From Chryseobacterium sp. YIM B08800 (GTDB lineage: Bacteria > Bacteroidota > Bacteroidia > Flavobacteriales > Weeksellaceae), in contig NZ_JAPDKN010000019.1 in NCBI RefSeq assembly GCF_026163565.1, positions 84,121-148,120 on the forward strand: DNA of 64,000 nt, in the 5' to 3' direction. The notes under the pieces are model-generated. The model ran no database searches and was not told where the DNA came from. It worked only from the letters and a program-made list of their open reading frames with translations. Each line of letters begins with the position of its first letter. The first letter of the stretch is position 1. Shown in pieces: positions 46,884-54,976 of the stretch. The translations under genes were made by a program, and so were the position numbers.

Positions 46884-48338
46884 ATGAAATTAAGTTTAGC
46901 AATTATTGCATTAGCCTTAGCTGTTCCTACAGTGAGCTATGCACAAGATTCAATAGCCGTAGTTTCTACCGACGAATATCCAAATACATTTTCTTCTGGC
47001 TCTGCCAACATTTCGCCTTTCACTCAGAAATCTAAAAGATTTAATGATTGGGCGGTGTCATTTGGTGCAGGTGTTCCCTTACTGCAATCAGGAGATTTAA
47101 CGTCTATTAAAAATGGTAACGGTAAAAATCTTTTCGGTTATTCAGCTTATGTAAGTATTGACAAAGCAATTACTCATGCTTTCGGAATCAACTTACAATA
47201 CGACAGAGGAGAGACAAGACAAGGTTGGTTTAATACAAAAGATGCAGCTCCTTCAGATTTAAGCCAAGTAGGTGCAAGAACTCAATATGATGCAATCTCT
47301 TTATTAGGAGACATTAATTTCTCAAATCTTTTGAGAAGAGTTGATAATAAATCTACTTACAGATGGGCATTACATGGTTATGCAGGTGTTGGAACAATAG
47401 CATATAAAGCATATCAAAAAGATGCGAACGGTCAGAGATTAATGACGGAGATTAAGCCATTTAAATTAGGTTCTTTCTTTGCACAAGCGGGTGCAGGTCT
47501 TAAATTTAAAGTAAACAGAAGATTAGATATTGAAGGAAGACTAATGTATGTTTACACAGGTGATGATGAATTTGATGGTGGTGGGGCTCAATACAGCGCT
47601 ATTAACCAAAGAGAAGAACAAGTTTCTGACAACTTCTTCAACGCTACACTTGGTTTGTCTCTAAAATTAGGAAAACACGAATCTCACCTAATGTGGCATG
47701 ACCCATTGCAGGAAATTTATTATAAATTAGATGTTTTGGCTAACAAAAACCAGGATATTGAAGTTTGTAAAAAAGGAGATGCCGATAATGACGGAGTTTG
47801 CGACGATTGGGACAGACAGCTTGATACTCCTGCAGGAGCAAGAGTTGACGGTGCTGGTGTAGCACTTGATGCAGATTTAGACGGAGTTATCGATCTTTAC
47901 GACAAGTGCGTAACAGTTCCAGGACCAGTAGAAAATCAAGGTTGTCCTTTGACACCTGAACCTACTACCAAAGGGCCAGTTGATGAAACAGTAAGTAATA
48001 TGGAAGGAATTGAGTTTGATTTAAATTCTGACAGAATTTTACCAAACAACACGCCAATTCTGAACAACGCTGTAAACTATATCAATTCTTCAAACGGTAC
48101 TTATACTGTAATTGGAGCAACTGATACCAGAGCTTCTGACGAGTACAACCAAAAATTGTCTGAAAGAAGAGCAAACAGTGTGAAAAATTATCTAATTAAA
48201 AACGGTGTAGATTCTTCTAAACTAAACGCTGTAGGTAGAGGTGAAAAAGACCTTAAATACCCAGAGTGTGATCCTGCTACTAAATGTCCTGAGTGGAAAA
48301 ACAGAGCAAACAGAAGAGTTTATTTCGAAGCTAAATAG
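46884..48338 (+). CDS. OmpA family outer-membrane protein
   Basis: 484 residues. Signal peptide ALAVPTVSYAQD, N-terminal beta-barrel (about 25-270), TSP type 3 calcium repeats (DADNDGVCDDWDRQLDTPAG and DADLDGVIDLYDKC) and a C-terminal OmpA domain (about 370-484) with GATDTRASDEYNQKLSERRA, the peptidoglycan (diaminopimelate) binding pattern, ending ANRRVYFEAK. It links the outer membrane to peptidoglycan. It stands 49 bp behind its truncated paralogue. Confidence 0.95.
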   Translation: MKLSLAIIALALAVPTVSYAQDSIAVVSTDEYPNTFSSGSANISPFTQKSKRFNDWAVSFGAGVPLLQSGDLTSIKNGNGKNLFGYSAYVSIDKAITHAFGINLQYDRGETRQGWFNTKDAAPSDLSQVGARTQYDAISLLGDINFSNLLRRVDNKSTYRWALHGYAGVGTIAYKAYQKDANGQRLMTEIKPFKLGSFFAQAGAGLKFKVNRRLDIEGRLMYVYTGDDEFDGGGAQYSAINQREEQVSDNFFNATLGLSLKLGKHESHLMWHDPLQEIYYKLDVLANKNQDIEVCKKGDADNDGVCDDWDRQLDTPAGARVDGAGVALDADLDGVIDLYDKCVTVPGPVENQGCPLTPEPTTKGPVDETVSNMEGIEFDLNSDRILPNNTPILNNAVNYINSSNGTYTVIGATDTRASDEYNQKLSERRANSVKNYLIKNGVDSSKLNAVGRGEKDLKYPECDPATKCPEWKNRANRRVYFEAK

Positions 48339-48361
48339 TAAAAACTTATTATTATAAAATT

Positions 48362-48384
48362 AAAGCCATGCATTGCGTGGCTTT
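48362..48384 (+). terminator. Terminator of the OmpA gene
   Basis: AAAGCCATGC (48362-48371) pairs with GCGTGGCTTT (48375-48384), one G-U pair, and a T run. A TTG in the T run opens the recQ frame but lies within the terminator. Confidence 0.85.
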
Positions 48385-48416
48385 TTTTGTTTCAATACTT
48401 TCCTTACATTTACCTT

Positions 48417-50318
48417 ATGATTTCCCCGAAAGATTTTAATGAACTTAAAAGTAAAACCCTTAAGCATTTTTGGGGTTATGATCAATTCAGAGATTCTCAA
48501 GAGTTGGTTATTGATTCTGTTCTCAACAGAAAAGATACTCTAGTTCTTCTTCCAACCGGTGCAGGAAAATCATTATGTTATCAACTTCCTGCTTTATTGC
48601 AAGAAGGAACCTGTCTTGTGATTTCGCCTTTATTGGCATTAATGAAAGATCAGGTCAACCAATTAAAATTCAGAGGAATTGAAGCAGAATATCTAAGTTC
48701 AGAATTGGATGAGTTTGATGCCGAAGTTATTTACAACAGATGCAAAGATGGCTTAACAAAGTTATTATATGTTTCACCAGAAAGACTCACCAACAAACTT
48801 TTTATTCAGCAAATTGAAGAAATTCAGCTGTCATTTATTGCGGTAGATGAAGCGCACTGTATTTCAGAATGGGGTCAAGATTTCAGACCAAGTTATCAGA
48901 ATATCAAAGATTTCAGAAAAAACAATCCTGAAATTCCTTGCTTAGCTTTAACAGCAACGGCAACCCCAAAAGTTTTAGATGAAATTAAAACTAAACTGGA
49001 GCTTAAAAATCCTAAGGTTTTTCAAAAAAGCTTTAAAAGAGACAATATTAAAATATTTTCTGAAGAAGTTTCAGACAAATATCAGAAGGTTTTTAACATC
49101 CTGAAATACGCTAAAGAATCGGGAATTATCTATGTGAGAACCCGAAAAGATGCAGAATTACTCACAGAATTTCTTCATCGACATAAAATCCAGAATGTAG
49201 ATTATTTCCATGCAGGTTTATCAACAAAAGAGAAAAACGAAAGACAAAATTTCTGGAACAGCAGTGATCAAAATGTACTCATTTCAACTAATGCCTTCGG
49301 AATGGGAATCGATAAAGACAATGTGCGTTTCGTCATTCACTTCTCCCCTTCTCAGTCGATTGAAAATTATTATCAGGAAATTGGTCGTGCCGGAAGAGAT
49401 GGCAAAAAAAGCTATGCATTTATGCTTTGGAACAAGCAGGAAATTTCAAATTTTGATCAGATTTTAAGAAATCAAATACCCAATAAAGCAGAGTTTTTAA
49501 AAATTATTTCTTATCTCTATTCTAAATTTCAGGTGGCAGAATTTGAGCTTCCTGAAAAAGTTTTTCAGCTAAATACATCAGGAATTCAGAGTTTTACCAA
49601 ACTTTCAACAGCAAAAATAAAAAATGTTCTGAATTTCCTTCACACCCAGGAAATCATTTTTCATAACAGTAACAAAAGTTTATCATCACTGGAACTTCTC
49701 ATTAAGCCTGATGAAATCGATCAGCTTCCACAGAAAGATGCTTATTTTATCGAACTTCTTTTGCGTTCTGTTTCAGGAATTACGACACACAAAGTAATGT
49801 TTAGCGAGCAGAATGTAAGCAATAAAATAGGAGTAAGCGTCCATCTGATTAAAGAGCGCTTGAAAGAATTACAGCAGAAAAATTATTTGGAATATATTGA
49901 TGGAGCTTTGGCGAGTGTAAAATTTCTGAAACCACGAGACGAAAGAGCCATCAACGGATTATACTGGAATCTTTTTGAACACATTCAAAAAAATAAAATC
50001 CAGAAATGGGAAGAGATGAAATTTTTCATCGAAGACAATCAATACTGCAAAATGAAATTGATACTCTCCTATTTTGGTGAAAAAAACACTAAAAATTGTG
50101 GACAATGCACCATTTGCGAAAAAAACAAACAGTCTATTTTTGGCAAAAATGTTTCTTTGGAAATCATTAAGGTTTTAAATAAAAAACCGGCAACCATTGA
50201 AGAAATTTCTATACAGCTACAGTTTCATTCTAAAGAAAATATTTTAGAAAATCTTATTTTCTTATTAGATTCCGGAAAAGTAAAAATGCTGAATTTTAGA
50301 ACATACGCCTTGACATGA
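48417..50318 (+). CDS. recQ: RecQ-family DNA helicase
   Basis: 3'-5' DNA helicase for recombination and repair. 633 residues. Motif I LPTGAGKSLCYQLPA, DEAH-type AVDEAHCISEWGQDFR (DEAH box and RecQ-specific aromatic loop), and SFKRDNIKIF, followed by IGRAGRDGK (motif VI). A zinc-binding segment with YCKMKLILSYFGE and NCGQCTICEK fits four Cys. The C-terminal HRDC is not obvious, so this may be a short form. I chose the ATG at 48417; the frame extends upstream only into the OmpA terminator. Confidence 0.95.
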   Translation: MISPKDFNELKSKTLKHFWGYDQFRDSQELVIDSVLNRKDTLVLLPTGAGKSLCYQLPALLQEGTCLVISPLLALMKDQVNQLKFRGIEAEYLSSELDEFDAEVIYNRCKDGLTKLLYVSPERLTNKLFIQQIEEIQLSFIAVDEAHCISEWGQDFRPSYQNIKDFRKNNPEIPCLALTATATPKVLDEIKTKLELKNPKVFQKSFKRDNIKIFSEEVSDKYQKVFNILKYAKESGIIYVRTRKDAELLTEFLHRHKIQNVDYFHAGLSTKEKNERQNFWNSSDQNVLISTNAFGMGIDKDNVRFVIHFSPSQSIENYYQEIGRAGRDGKKSYAFMLWNKQEISNFDQILRNQIPNKAEFLKIISYLYSKFQVAEFELPEKVFQLNTSGIQSFTKLSTAKIKNVLNFLHTQEIIFHNSNKSLSSLELLIKPDEIDQLPQKDAYFIELLLRSVSGITTHKVMFSEQNVSNKIGVSVHLIKERLKELQQKNYLEYIDGALASVKFLKPRDERAINGLYWNLFEHIQKNKIQKWEEMKFFIEDNQYCKMKLILSYFGEKNTKNCGQCTICEKNKQSIFGKNVSLEIIKVLNKKPATIEEISIQLQFHSKENILENLIFLLDSGKVKMLNFRTYALT

Positions 50319-50396
50319 GTAATTGGTAATGGATAATTAGTAATTCATAATTATCAATTCATAACTCATAATTTCTAACTTATAACTCAAGAGTTT
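50319..50396. repeat. TAATGAGTAAT-like low-complexity gap
   Basis: Between recQ and fmt, repeats such as TAATTGGTAATGG, TAATTCATAATTAT and ACTTATAACTC. The same sort of sequence occurs at 59806-59862 and 57606-57632. No gene seen. Confidence 0.4.
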
Positions 50397-50404
50397 TATC
50401 TTTG
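50397..50404 (+). promoter_or_regulatory. -7 promoter element of fmt
   Basis: TATCTTTG matches TAnnTTTG; four bases then separate it from the ATG at 50409, so fmt mRNA could be leaderless. Confidence 0.6.
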
Positions 50405-50408
50405 CATC

Positions 50409-51356
50409 ATGAAATCATTGAAAGTCGTTTTTTTAGGCACTCCCGAGTTTGCAAAGACTGCATTGGAAGCCATTCACCAGTCTCATCATGAAGTTGTAGG
50501 CGTTGTTACCGTTGCCGATAAAGCAAGCGGACGCGGACAAAAGATCAATCAATCTCCTGTAAAAATTTTTGCAGTAGAAAATAATCTTCCCGTTTTTCAG
50601 CCTGAAAAATTAAGAAATCCTGAGTTTTTAGAGGAATTAAAAAAACTGGACGCCGATGTTTTTGTAGTTGTTGCTTTCAGAATGATGCCTAAAGTTTTGT
50701 TTGAAATGCCTAGAATGGGAACTTTCAACCTTCATGCATCGTTGCTTCCTGATTACAGAGGTGCTGCTCCAATTAATTATGCAGTAATTAATGGCGAAGA
50801 AAAAACAGGTGCAACCACGTTCTTTATTAATGAAAAAATTGATGAAGGAAATATTTTATTGCAGGAAGAAATTCCGGTTTTAGAAAATGAAAATGCAGAA
50901 AGTCTTCACGACAGATTAATGGAGATGGGCTCGAAATTAGTGGTAAAAACATTGGATGGATTAGCCGAAAATTCAATTATTGAAAAACCTCAGCCAGAAG
51001 TTGAACATCCGAAAAACGCTTTTAAGATTTTTAAAGAAGATACCAGAATCGATTGGACGAAAACTTCAAAAGAAGTTCATCAGTTTATTTTAGGAATGTC
51101 ACCTTACCCTGCAGCTTTTACTACTTTAAAAATTGGAGAAGATGAAAAGGGATTAAAAATATACAATGGAAAATTCGAAGTTTCAGAGCACGGAAAACCT
51201 CTTGGAAGCTTAGAGATTTCAAAAAATGATTTTAAGATCTATACCAAAGATGGAGTTTACTTTCCTTTAGAATTACAATTGGAAGGAAAGAAAAGAATGA
51301 ATATCAAAGATTTTCTAAACGGATTTAGAAATTTTGACGAAATAAAAATGGCTTGA
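50409..51356 (+). CDS. fmt: Methionyl-tRNA formyltransferase
   Basis: Formylates initiator Met-tRNA using 10-formyl-THF in the cytoplasm. 315 residues. N-terminal Rossmann part starts VVFLGTPEFA, and the formyl-transfer motif HASLLPDYRGAAPINYAVINGE (given in part: HASLLPDYRGAAPINYA) has the Asn/His/Asp set. The C-terminal tRNA-binding domain follows. The terminator stem includes the stop codon. Confidence 0.97.
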   Translation: MKSLKVVFLGTPEFAKTALEAIHQSHHEVVGVVTVADKASGRGQKINQSPVKIFAVENNLPVFQPEKLRNPEFLEELKKLDADVFVVVAFRMMPKVLFEMPRMGTFNLHASLLPDYRGAAPINYAVINGEEKTGATTFFINEKIDEGNILLQEEIPVLENENAESLHDRLMEMGSKLVVKTLDGLAENSIIEKPQPEVEHPKNAFKIFKEDTRIDWTKTSKEVHQFILGMSPYPAAFTTLKIGEDEKGLKIYNGKFEVSEHGKPLGSLEISKNDFKIYTKDGVYFPLELQLEGKKRMNIKDFLNGFRNFDEIKMA

Positions 51357-51372
51357 GTAAATCAAGCCATTT
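51346..51372. terminator. fmt terminator overlapping the stop codon
   Basis: AAATGGCTTGA (51346-51356) contains the fmt TGA stop at its end and pairs perfectly over 11 bp with TCAAGCCATTT (51362-51372), then a T run. It also has U-rich sequence on the minus side, so it may serve ribBA. Confidence 0.85.
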
Positions 51373-51378
51373 TTTTAT

Positions 51379-51473
51379 TGTGAATTGTGAAAAGTTAATT
51401 TTGCTCCGCAAGTGAATTGAAAGCGCAATCAAAAAATTGACAACGAAGTTAATTCACAATTGACCATTCACAT
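51379..51473. repeat. Imperfect inverted repeat after fmt
   Basis: Arms near 51379-51404 and 51442-51473 (words GTGAATTGTGAA and TTCACAATTGACC) mirror each other with mismatches. This fills the gap between convergent fmt and ribBA. Confidence 0.45.
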
Positions 51474-51474
51474 T

Positions 51475-52596
51475 TTAAAGTTGAACCATCTCTGTCACCT
51501 CAACATCATAACCTCCAACCTGAGGCTTTACATTAGGATTTTGAGTGATCACTTTAAATTTATTGATTCCTAAATTCTTCAGAATCTGAGTTCCGATCCC
51601 GTAATCTCTGTAGTTAAATGCCGCAGTAGGATGCTTTTGTTGTCCATCCTGATAATTTAAAAACTGCTGTAATTTTCTTAGTGTATTTTCAGAATTTGAA
51701 ACGTTATTGATGAAAATAATTGCTCCTTTTCCTGCTTCATTCACCATCGATGTTACTTTTTCCAATAATGGTTTTTCACCGTTATTCAATCTGGTTAAAA
51801 CATCAAAATAAGAATCAGAAGATTGTACTCTTACCAAAACTGGTTCGTCAACTGTCCAAGACCCTTTTGTTAAAGCAAAGTGAATTTGGTCATTTGAAGT
51901 CTCTCTGAAAGCACAGAAATCAAATTCACCATAAGCAGTTTGTACTTTTCTTTCCTCAATTCTTTCGATTAAGTTTCCTTTTTTAAGCTGATAATGAATC
52001 AAGTCTTCAATAGAAACAATTTTCATATCATGCTTCTGAGCAAAAACATGCAGATCCGGCAAACGAGACATAGAACCGTCTTCGTTCATAATTTCACAAA
52101 TTACACCACCTTCTTTTAAGCCTGCTAAAGCAGTTAAGTCGATAGCAGCTTCAGTGTGACCTGCTCTTTTCAAAACACCACCTTTTCTTGCACGAAGCGG
52201 GAAAATGTGACCAGGACGCATAAAATCTGTTGGTTTAGATTTTTCGTCCATCAAAGCTAAAATAGTTTTTGCTCTGTCTCCTGCAGAAATTCCGGTAGAA
52301 GTTCCGTCGCCCAAAAGGTCAACAGAAACCGTAAATGCAGTTTCTTTAGGATCGCTGCTTCGGCTTACCATCACATCCAAACCTAATTCATCACATCTTT
52401 TTTCTGGAAGAGGCATACAGATCAGCCCTCTTCCGTGCAATGCCATAAAATTGATGATTTCGGGTGTTGTTAATTCAGCAGCACAAAGAAAATCACCTTC
52501 ATTCTCTCTGTCTTCATCATCTACTACTATGATTATTTTACCATTTTTAAGGTCTTCAATTGCCTCAGGAATAGTATTTAATTTAATATCTGACAT
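51475..52596 (-). CDS. ribBA: RibBA-like: active RibB domain fused to a degenerate GTP cyclohydrolase II domain
   Basis: 373 residues. Residues about 1-205 are a full 3,4-dihydroxy-2-butanone 4-phosphate synthase: VDDEDRENEGDFLCAAE, HGRGLICMPL, GISAGDRAKT, RPGHIFPLRA, GHTEAAIDL. The rest resembles GTP cyclohydrolase II (LVRVQS; YRDYGIGTQILKNLG near the end) but lacks the zinc-site cysteines; where ECxTGD...RCDC is expected, there is SSDSYFDVLTRL. So the RibA half is probably inactive for GTP hydrolysis, as in the RibBX variant. The frame extends to a TTG in the -7 element; ATG at 52596 chosen. Confidence 0.9.
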   Translation of the reverse strand: MSDIKLNTIPEAIEDLKNGKIIIVVDDEDRENEGDFLCAAELTTPEIINFMALHGRGLICMPLPEKRCDELGLDVMVSRSSDPKETAFTVSVDLLGDGTSTGISAGDRAKTILALMDEKSKPTDFMRPGHIFPLRARKGGVLKRAGHTEAAIDLTALAGLKEGGVICEIMNEDGSMSRLPDLHVFAQKHDMKIVSIEDLIHYQLKKGNLIERIEERKVQTAYGEFDFCAFRETSNDQIHFALTKGSWTVDEPVLVRVQSSDSYFDVLTRLNNGEKPLLEKVTSMVNEAGKGAIIFINNVSNSENTLRKLQQFLNYQDGQQKHPTAAFNYRDYGIGTQILKNLGINKFKVITQNPNVKPQVGGYDVEVTEMVQL

Positions 52597-52614
52597 TTTT
52601 ACTTTAAATTTTCG

Positions 52615-52622
52615 CAAAGATA
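52615..52622 (-). promoter_or_regulatory. -7 promoter element of ribBA
   Basis: Minus-strand TATCTTTG matches TAnnTTTG, 18 nt before the ATG at 52596. No FMN riboswitch is evident in this short leader. Confidence 0.55.
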
Positions 52623-52757
52623 CTCAATAAAATAAGCATCAACAATTAATATGAGTGGTTTGTTTTAAGCCATAAATTTTAAACACAAAAGTATTTAACA
52701 CATGAGTCACATAAGTTTTTAGTTTAAAATATTGAAAATACTTTAGAACACATAAGA

Positions 52758-52821
52758 TTTAAAAATCTTTGATTTTCTTTTATCCTCAAACAATCTGTGT
52801 AAATCCGTGAAATCCGCGGGA
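52758..52821. repeat. Dispersed repeats: AAAAATCTTTGATTTT block and AATCTGTG...CCGCGGG arm
   Basis: The 232-bp gap between ribBA and the LLM gene contains AAAAATCTTTGATTTTCTTT (also near 885) followed by an arm like the right arm of the 36997-37068 palindrome. No gene seen. Confidence 0.45.
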
Positions 52822-52828
52822 ATTAAAA

Positions 52829-53827
52829 TTAGAATAAAGAATCTGTAGCTTTTCTTATGATCTCGTAAGATTCCAGTCTTTTTTGATGGTTGTAAATATG
52901 AGAATTAATCATCAGTTCATCCACCTGATATTTTTCCTGAAAGTTTTTGATCTGTTCAGCAATTTCTTCCTGATTTCCAATAAAGCTGAATTTCAATTTC
53001 TGTAAAACCATCGATTTTTCCATGGCTGACCAAACCGTATCCATATCTTCAATCGGAGCCGGAAAAGGTTTTCTGTCGTTTCTGATAATATTGATGAAAG
53101 CCTGAAACAATGTCGTAGAAAGAAAATGTGCCTCTTCAGAAGTTTCTGCGGCAATTCCGTTCACACAAGCTAAAACAAAAGGTTTATCTAAATATTTTGA
53201 AGGCTCAAAATGCTCTCTGTAAATTTTAAAAGCCATATCCATTTGTTCGGGAGCAAAATGTCCCGCAAAAGCATACGGAAGACCCAATTCTGCAGCTAAC
53301 CAAGCGCTGTCTGTACTCGAACCGAGAATATACATTGGAATATCTAAACCTTCACCGGGAATTGCACGAACCAAAGCGTTTGAATTTTCTTTCGAAAAAT
53401 ATTTTTGCAATTCTAAAATCTGTCTCGGAAATTGTTCATTGATAATGGCCGGGTTTCTTCCCAAAGCTTGAGCCGTCAAACCATCTGTTCCGGGAGCTCT
53501 TCCCAAACCAAGATCAATTCTTCCCGGAAAAAGAGATTCTAAAGTTCCGAATTGTTCGGCAATAACGAGCGAACTGTGATTTGGAAGCATAATTCCTCCT
53601 GAACCCACTCTTATTTTTTTTGTTCCGTTGGCAATGAAACCAATCAGAACTGAAGTTGCGGAACTGGCAATACTTTCCATATTGTGATGTTCGGCAAGCC
53701 AGAATCTTTTATAGTCTAAATTTTCGGTGTGATTTGCCAAAGACAAACTGTCCTGAAAAGTATCGTGAATGGTTTTCCCTTGTTTTACAGGAGCTAAATC
53801 TAGCACAGATATATTAAAATTTTTCAT
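52829..53827 (-). CDS. LLM-class flavin-dependent oxidoreductase (luciferase-like)
   Basis: 332 residues, TIM-barrel bacterial luciferase family. NISVLDLAPV opens it, RFWLAEHHNM (41-50) has the family His pair, VGSGGIMLPNHSSLVIAEQFGTLE is the flavin-pocket part and RIDLGLGRAPGTD follows. The family uses reduced FMN and oxygen on diverse substrates; no substrate can be assigned. No flavin reductase is next to it. The ATG at 53825-53827 is the usual start. Confidence 0.92.
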   Translation of the reverse strand: MKNFNISVLDLAPVKQGKTIHDTFQDSLSLANHTENLDYKRFWLAEHHNMESIASSATSVLIGFIANGTKKIRVGSGGIMLPNHSSLVIAEQFGTLESLFPGRIDLGLGRAPGTDGLTAQALGRNPAIINEQFPRQILELQKYFSKENSNALVRAIPGEGLDIPMYILGSSTDSAWLAAELGLPYAFAGHFAPEQMDMAFKIYREHFEPSKYLDKPFVLACVNGIAAETSEEAHFLSTTLFQAFINIIRNDRKPFPAPIEDMDTVWSAMEKSMVLQKLKFSFIGNQEEIAEQIKNFQEKYQVDELMINSHIYNHQKRLESYEIIRKATDSLF

Positions 53828-54028
53828 TTATTAAATTTAACAAAGCAAAGTTAAGACTAATAAATTGCATTAGTTACTTTTTGTAATTGATGGAATTGAT
53901 TGGTGTGTTGTGGGAAAAACTATTGATTATTATTCTTTTTTTGAAATCTTTTTAAATTTAATTCTAATTCGTATTTTAGATTTTGAAATAAATTTTAGGA
54001 ATAACAATAAACAGAAAGGTTATTAAGA

Positions 54029-54517
54029 ATGGGAATAATTGTAAGCTATAGTATAATTTTAGATGACAACATATTTAAAGAAGTTGAAAAAAACATTAAT
54101 ACAAAAATTTCAATTGAGGATATTATTAACCTGTATTCTGATAATATAGAATCATTCACTTCGTATGTAAAAACATGGGATTCACTTTATTTTCTCCTTT
54201 ACAAAATATCATCAAATAAAGTTTTTCTTAAACTTAGAGAAAATCATCAAAACGCTGAAACCAATGAATACACAAAAATTTTCTCAAGAGAAGAAGTTCA
54301 GGAATTATTTCAGGAATTACAAAATATTAATCAAGAAATTCTGGACTCTTCATTGAACTACAATAACTTAAAGCAAGCCATTTCCGAGCATAGCGGCTAT
54401 AATATGGACTACATTTTTAATATGGAATGCGTTCTCATTGAGTTTAATGAGTTAAAAAATGCTGTAAATAAAGCTTATTTTTCAAATTCTAAACTGATTC
54501 AGATATTATTTCCTTAA
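54029..54517 (+). CDS. DUF1877-like protein
   Basis: 162 residues, cytoplasmic, acidic. MGIIVSYSII and YVKTWDSLYFLLYKIS recall DUF1877 (YfbM-like) proteins, which have a similar tryptophan-containing helix. The rest is not conserved enough to be sure. Role unknown. It lies 21 bp before the small lipoprotein gene and together they sit as a pair between larger genes, a spot where accessory genes collect. Confidence 0.55.
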   Translation: MGIIVSYSIILDDNIFKEVEKNINTKISIEDIINLYSDNIESFTSYVKTWDSLYFLLYKISSNKVFLKLRENHQNAETNEYTKIFSREEVQELFQELQNINQEILDSSLNYNNLKQAISEHSGYNMDYIFNMECVLIEFNELKNAVNKAYFSNSKLIQILFP

Positions 54518-54538
54518 ATTTCTAAAATATAATATTTA

Positions 54539-54976
54539 ATGAAAAAAATTTTACTCTTCGTCACTTTAACGCTATTAGTAAACTGCTCCTTTAATCAAAC
54601 GTTTTCAAATAGAGAATCTGATAGAGATGATGCAGAAAAAATTTCAAAAAAATTTTACTGGGAATTGTTACAGGGCACAAATAAAGATAAAATCTACGAG
54701 CTATTTAGTGACAAATTTTTCGAGGTTACTAGCAAAGATCAATTAGATAAGCTCATATCAGATTCGCAACAAGAATATGGAATTATCAAAGAAAATAATT
54801 TAGAACATTGGGAAACTTTAGTCGTAAAAGGCTCAAACTCTAAAAGCGAGTATCTTCTCACTTATAATGTAACGAGGGAGTCTGGTACTACTAAAGAAAC
54901 ATTTTCAATGCTCAAAGAAGACGAAAACATAAAAATTGTTGGGTATCACATCAATTATATTTTACCGGATAATTAA
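54539..54976 (+). CDS. Small lipoprotein, NTF2-like fold possible
   Basis: 145 residues. Signal LLFVTLTLLVNCSFNQ with a lipobox Cys. AEKISKKFYWELLQGTNKDKIYELFSD and TYNVTRESGTTKETFSM are like the small DUF4019/NTF2-like lipoproteins. Its 3' end overlaps the convergent helicase gene by four bases. Function unknown. Confidence 0.55.
   Translation: MKKILLFVTLTLLVNCSFNQTFSNRESDRDDAEKISKKFYWELLQGTNKDKIYELFSDKFFEVTSKDQLDKLISDSQQEYGIIKENNLEHWETLVVKGSNSKSEYLLTYNVTRESGTTKETFSMLKEDENIKIVGYHINYILPDN

Noticed and set aside
48387..48416. Upstream TTG start for recQ
   Set aside because: It lies in the T run of the OmpA terminator; the ATG at 48417 has a -7-like site just upstream.
52597..52617. Upstream TTG start for ribBA
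   Set aside because: The TTG is the last three bases of the -7 element; ATG at 52596 gives the usual RibB N-terminus.
51475..52700. FMN riboswitch upstream of ribBA
   Set aside because: The leader from -7 to the ATG is only 18 nt and has no RFN-type pairing.
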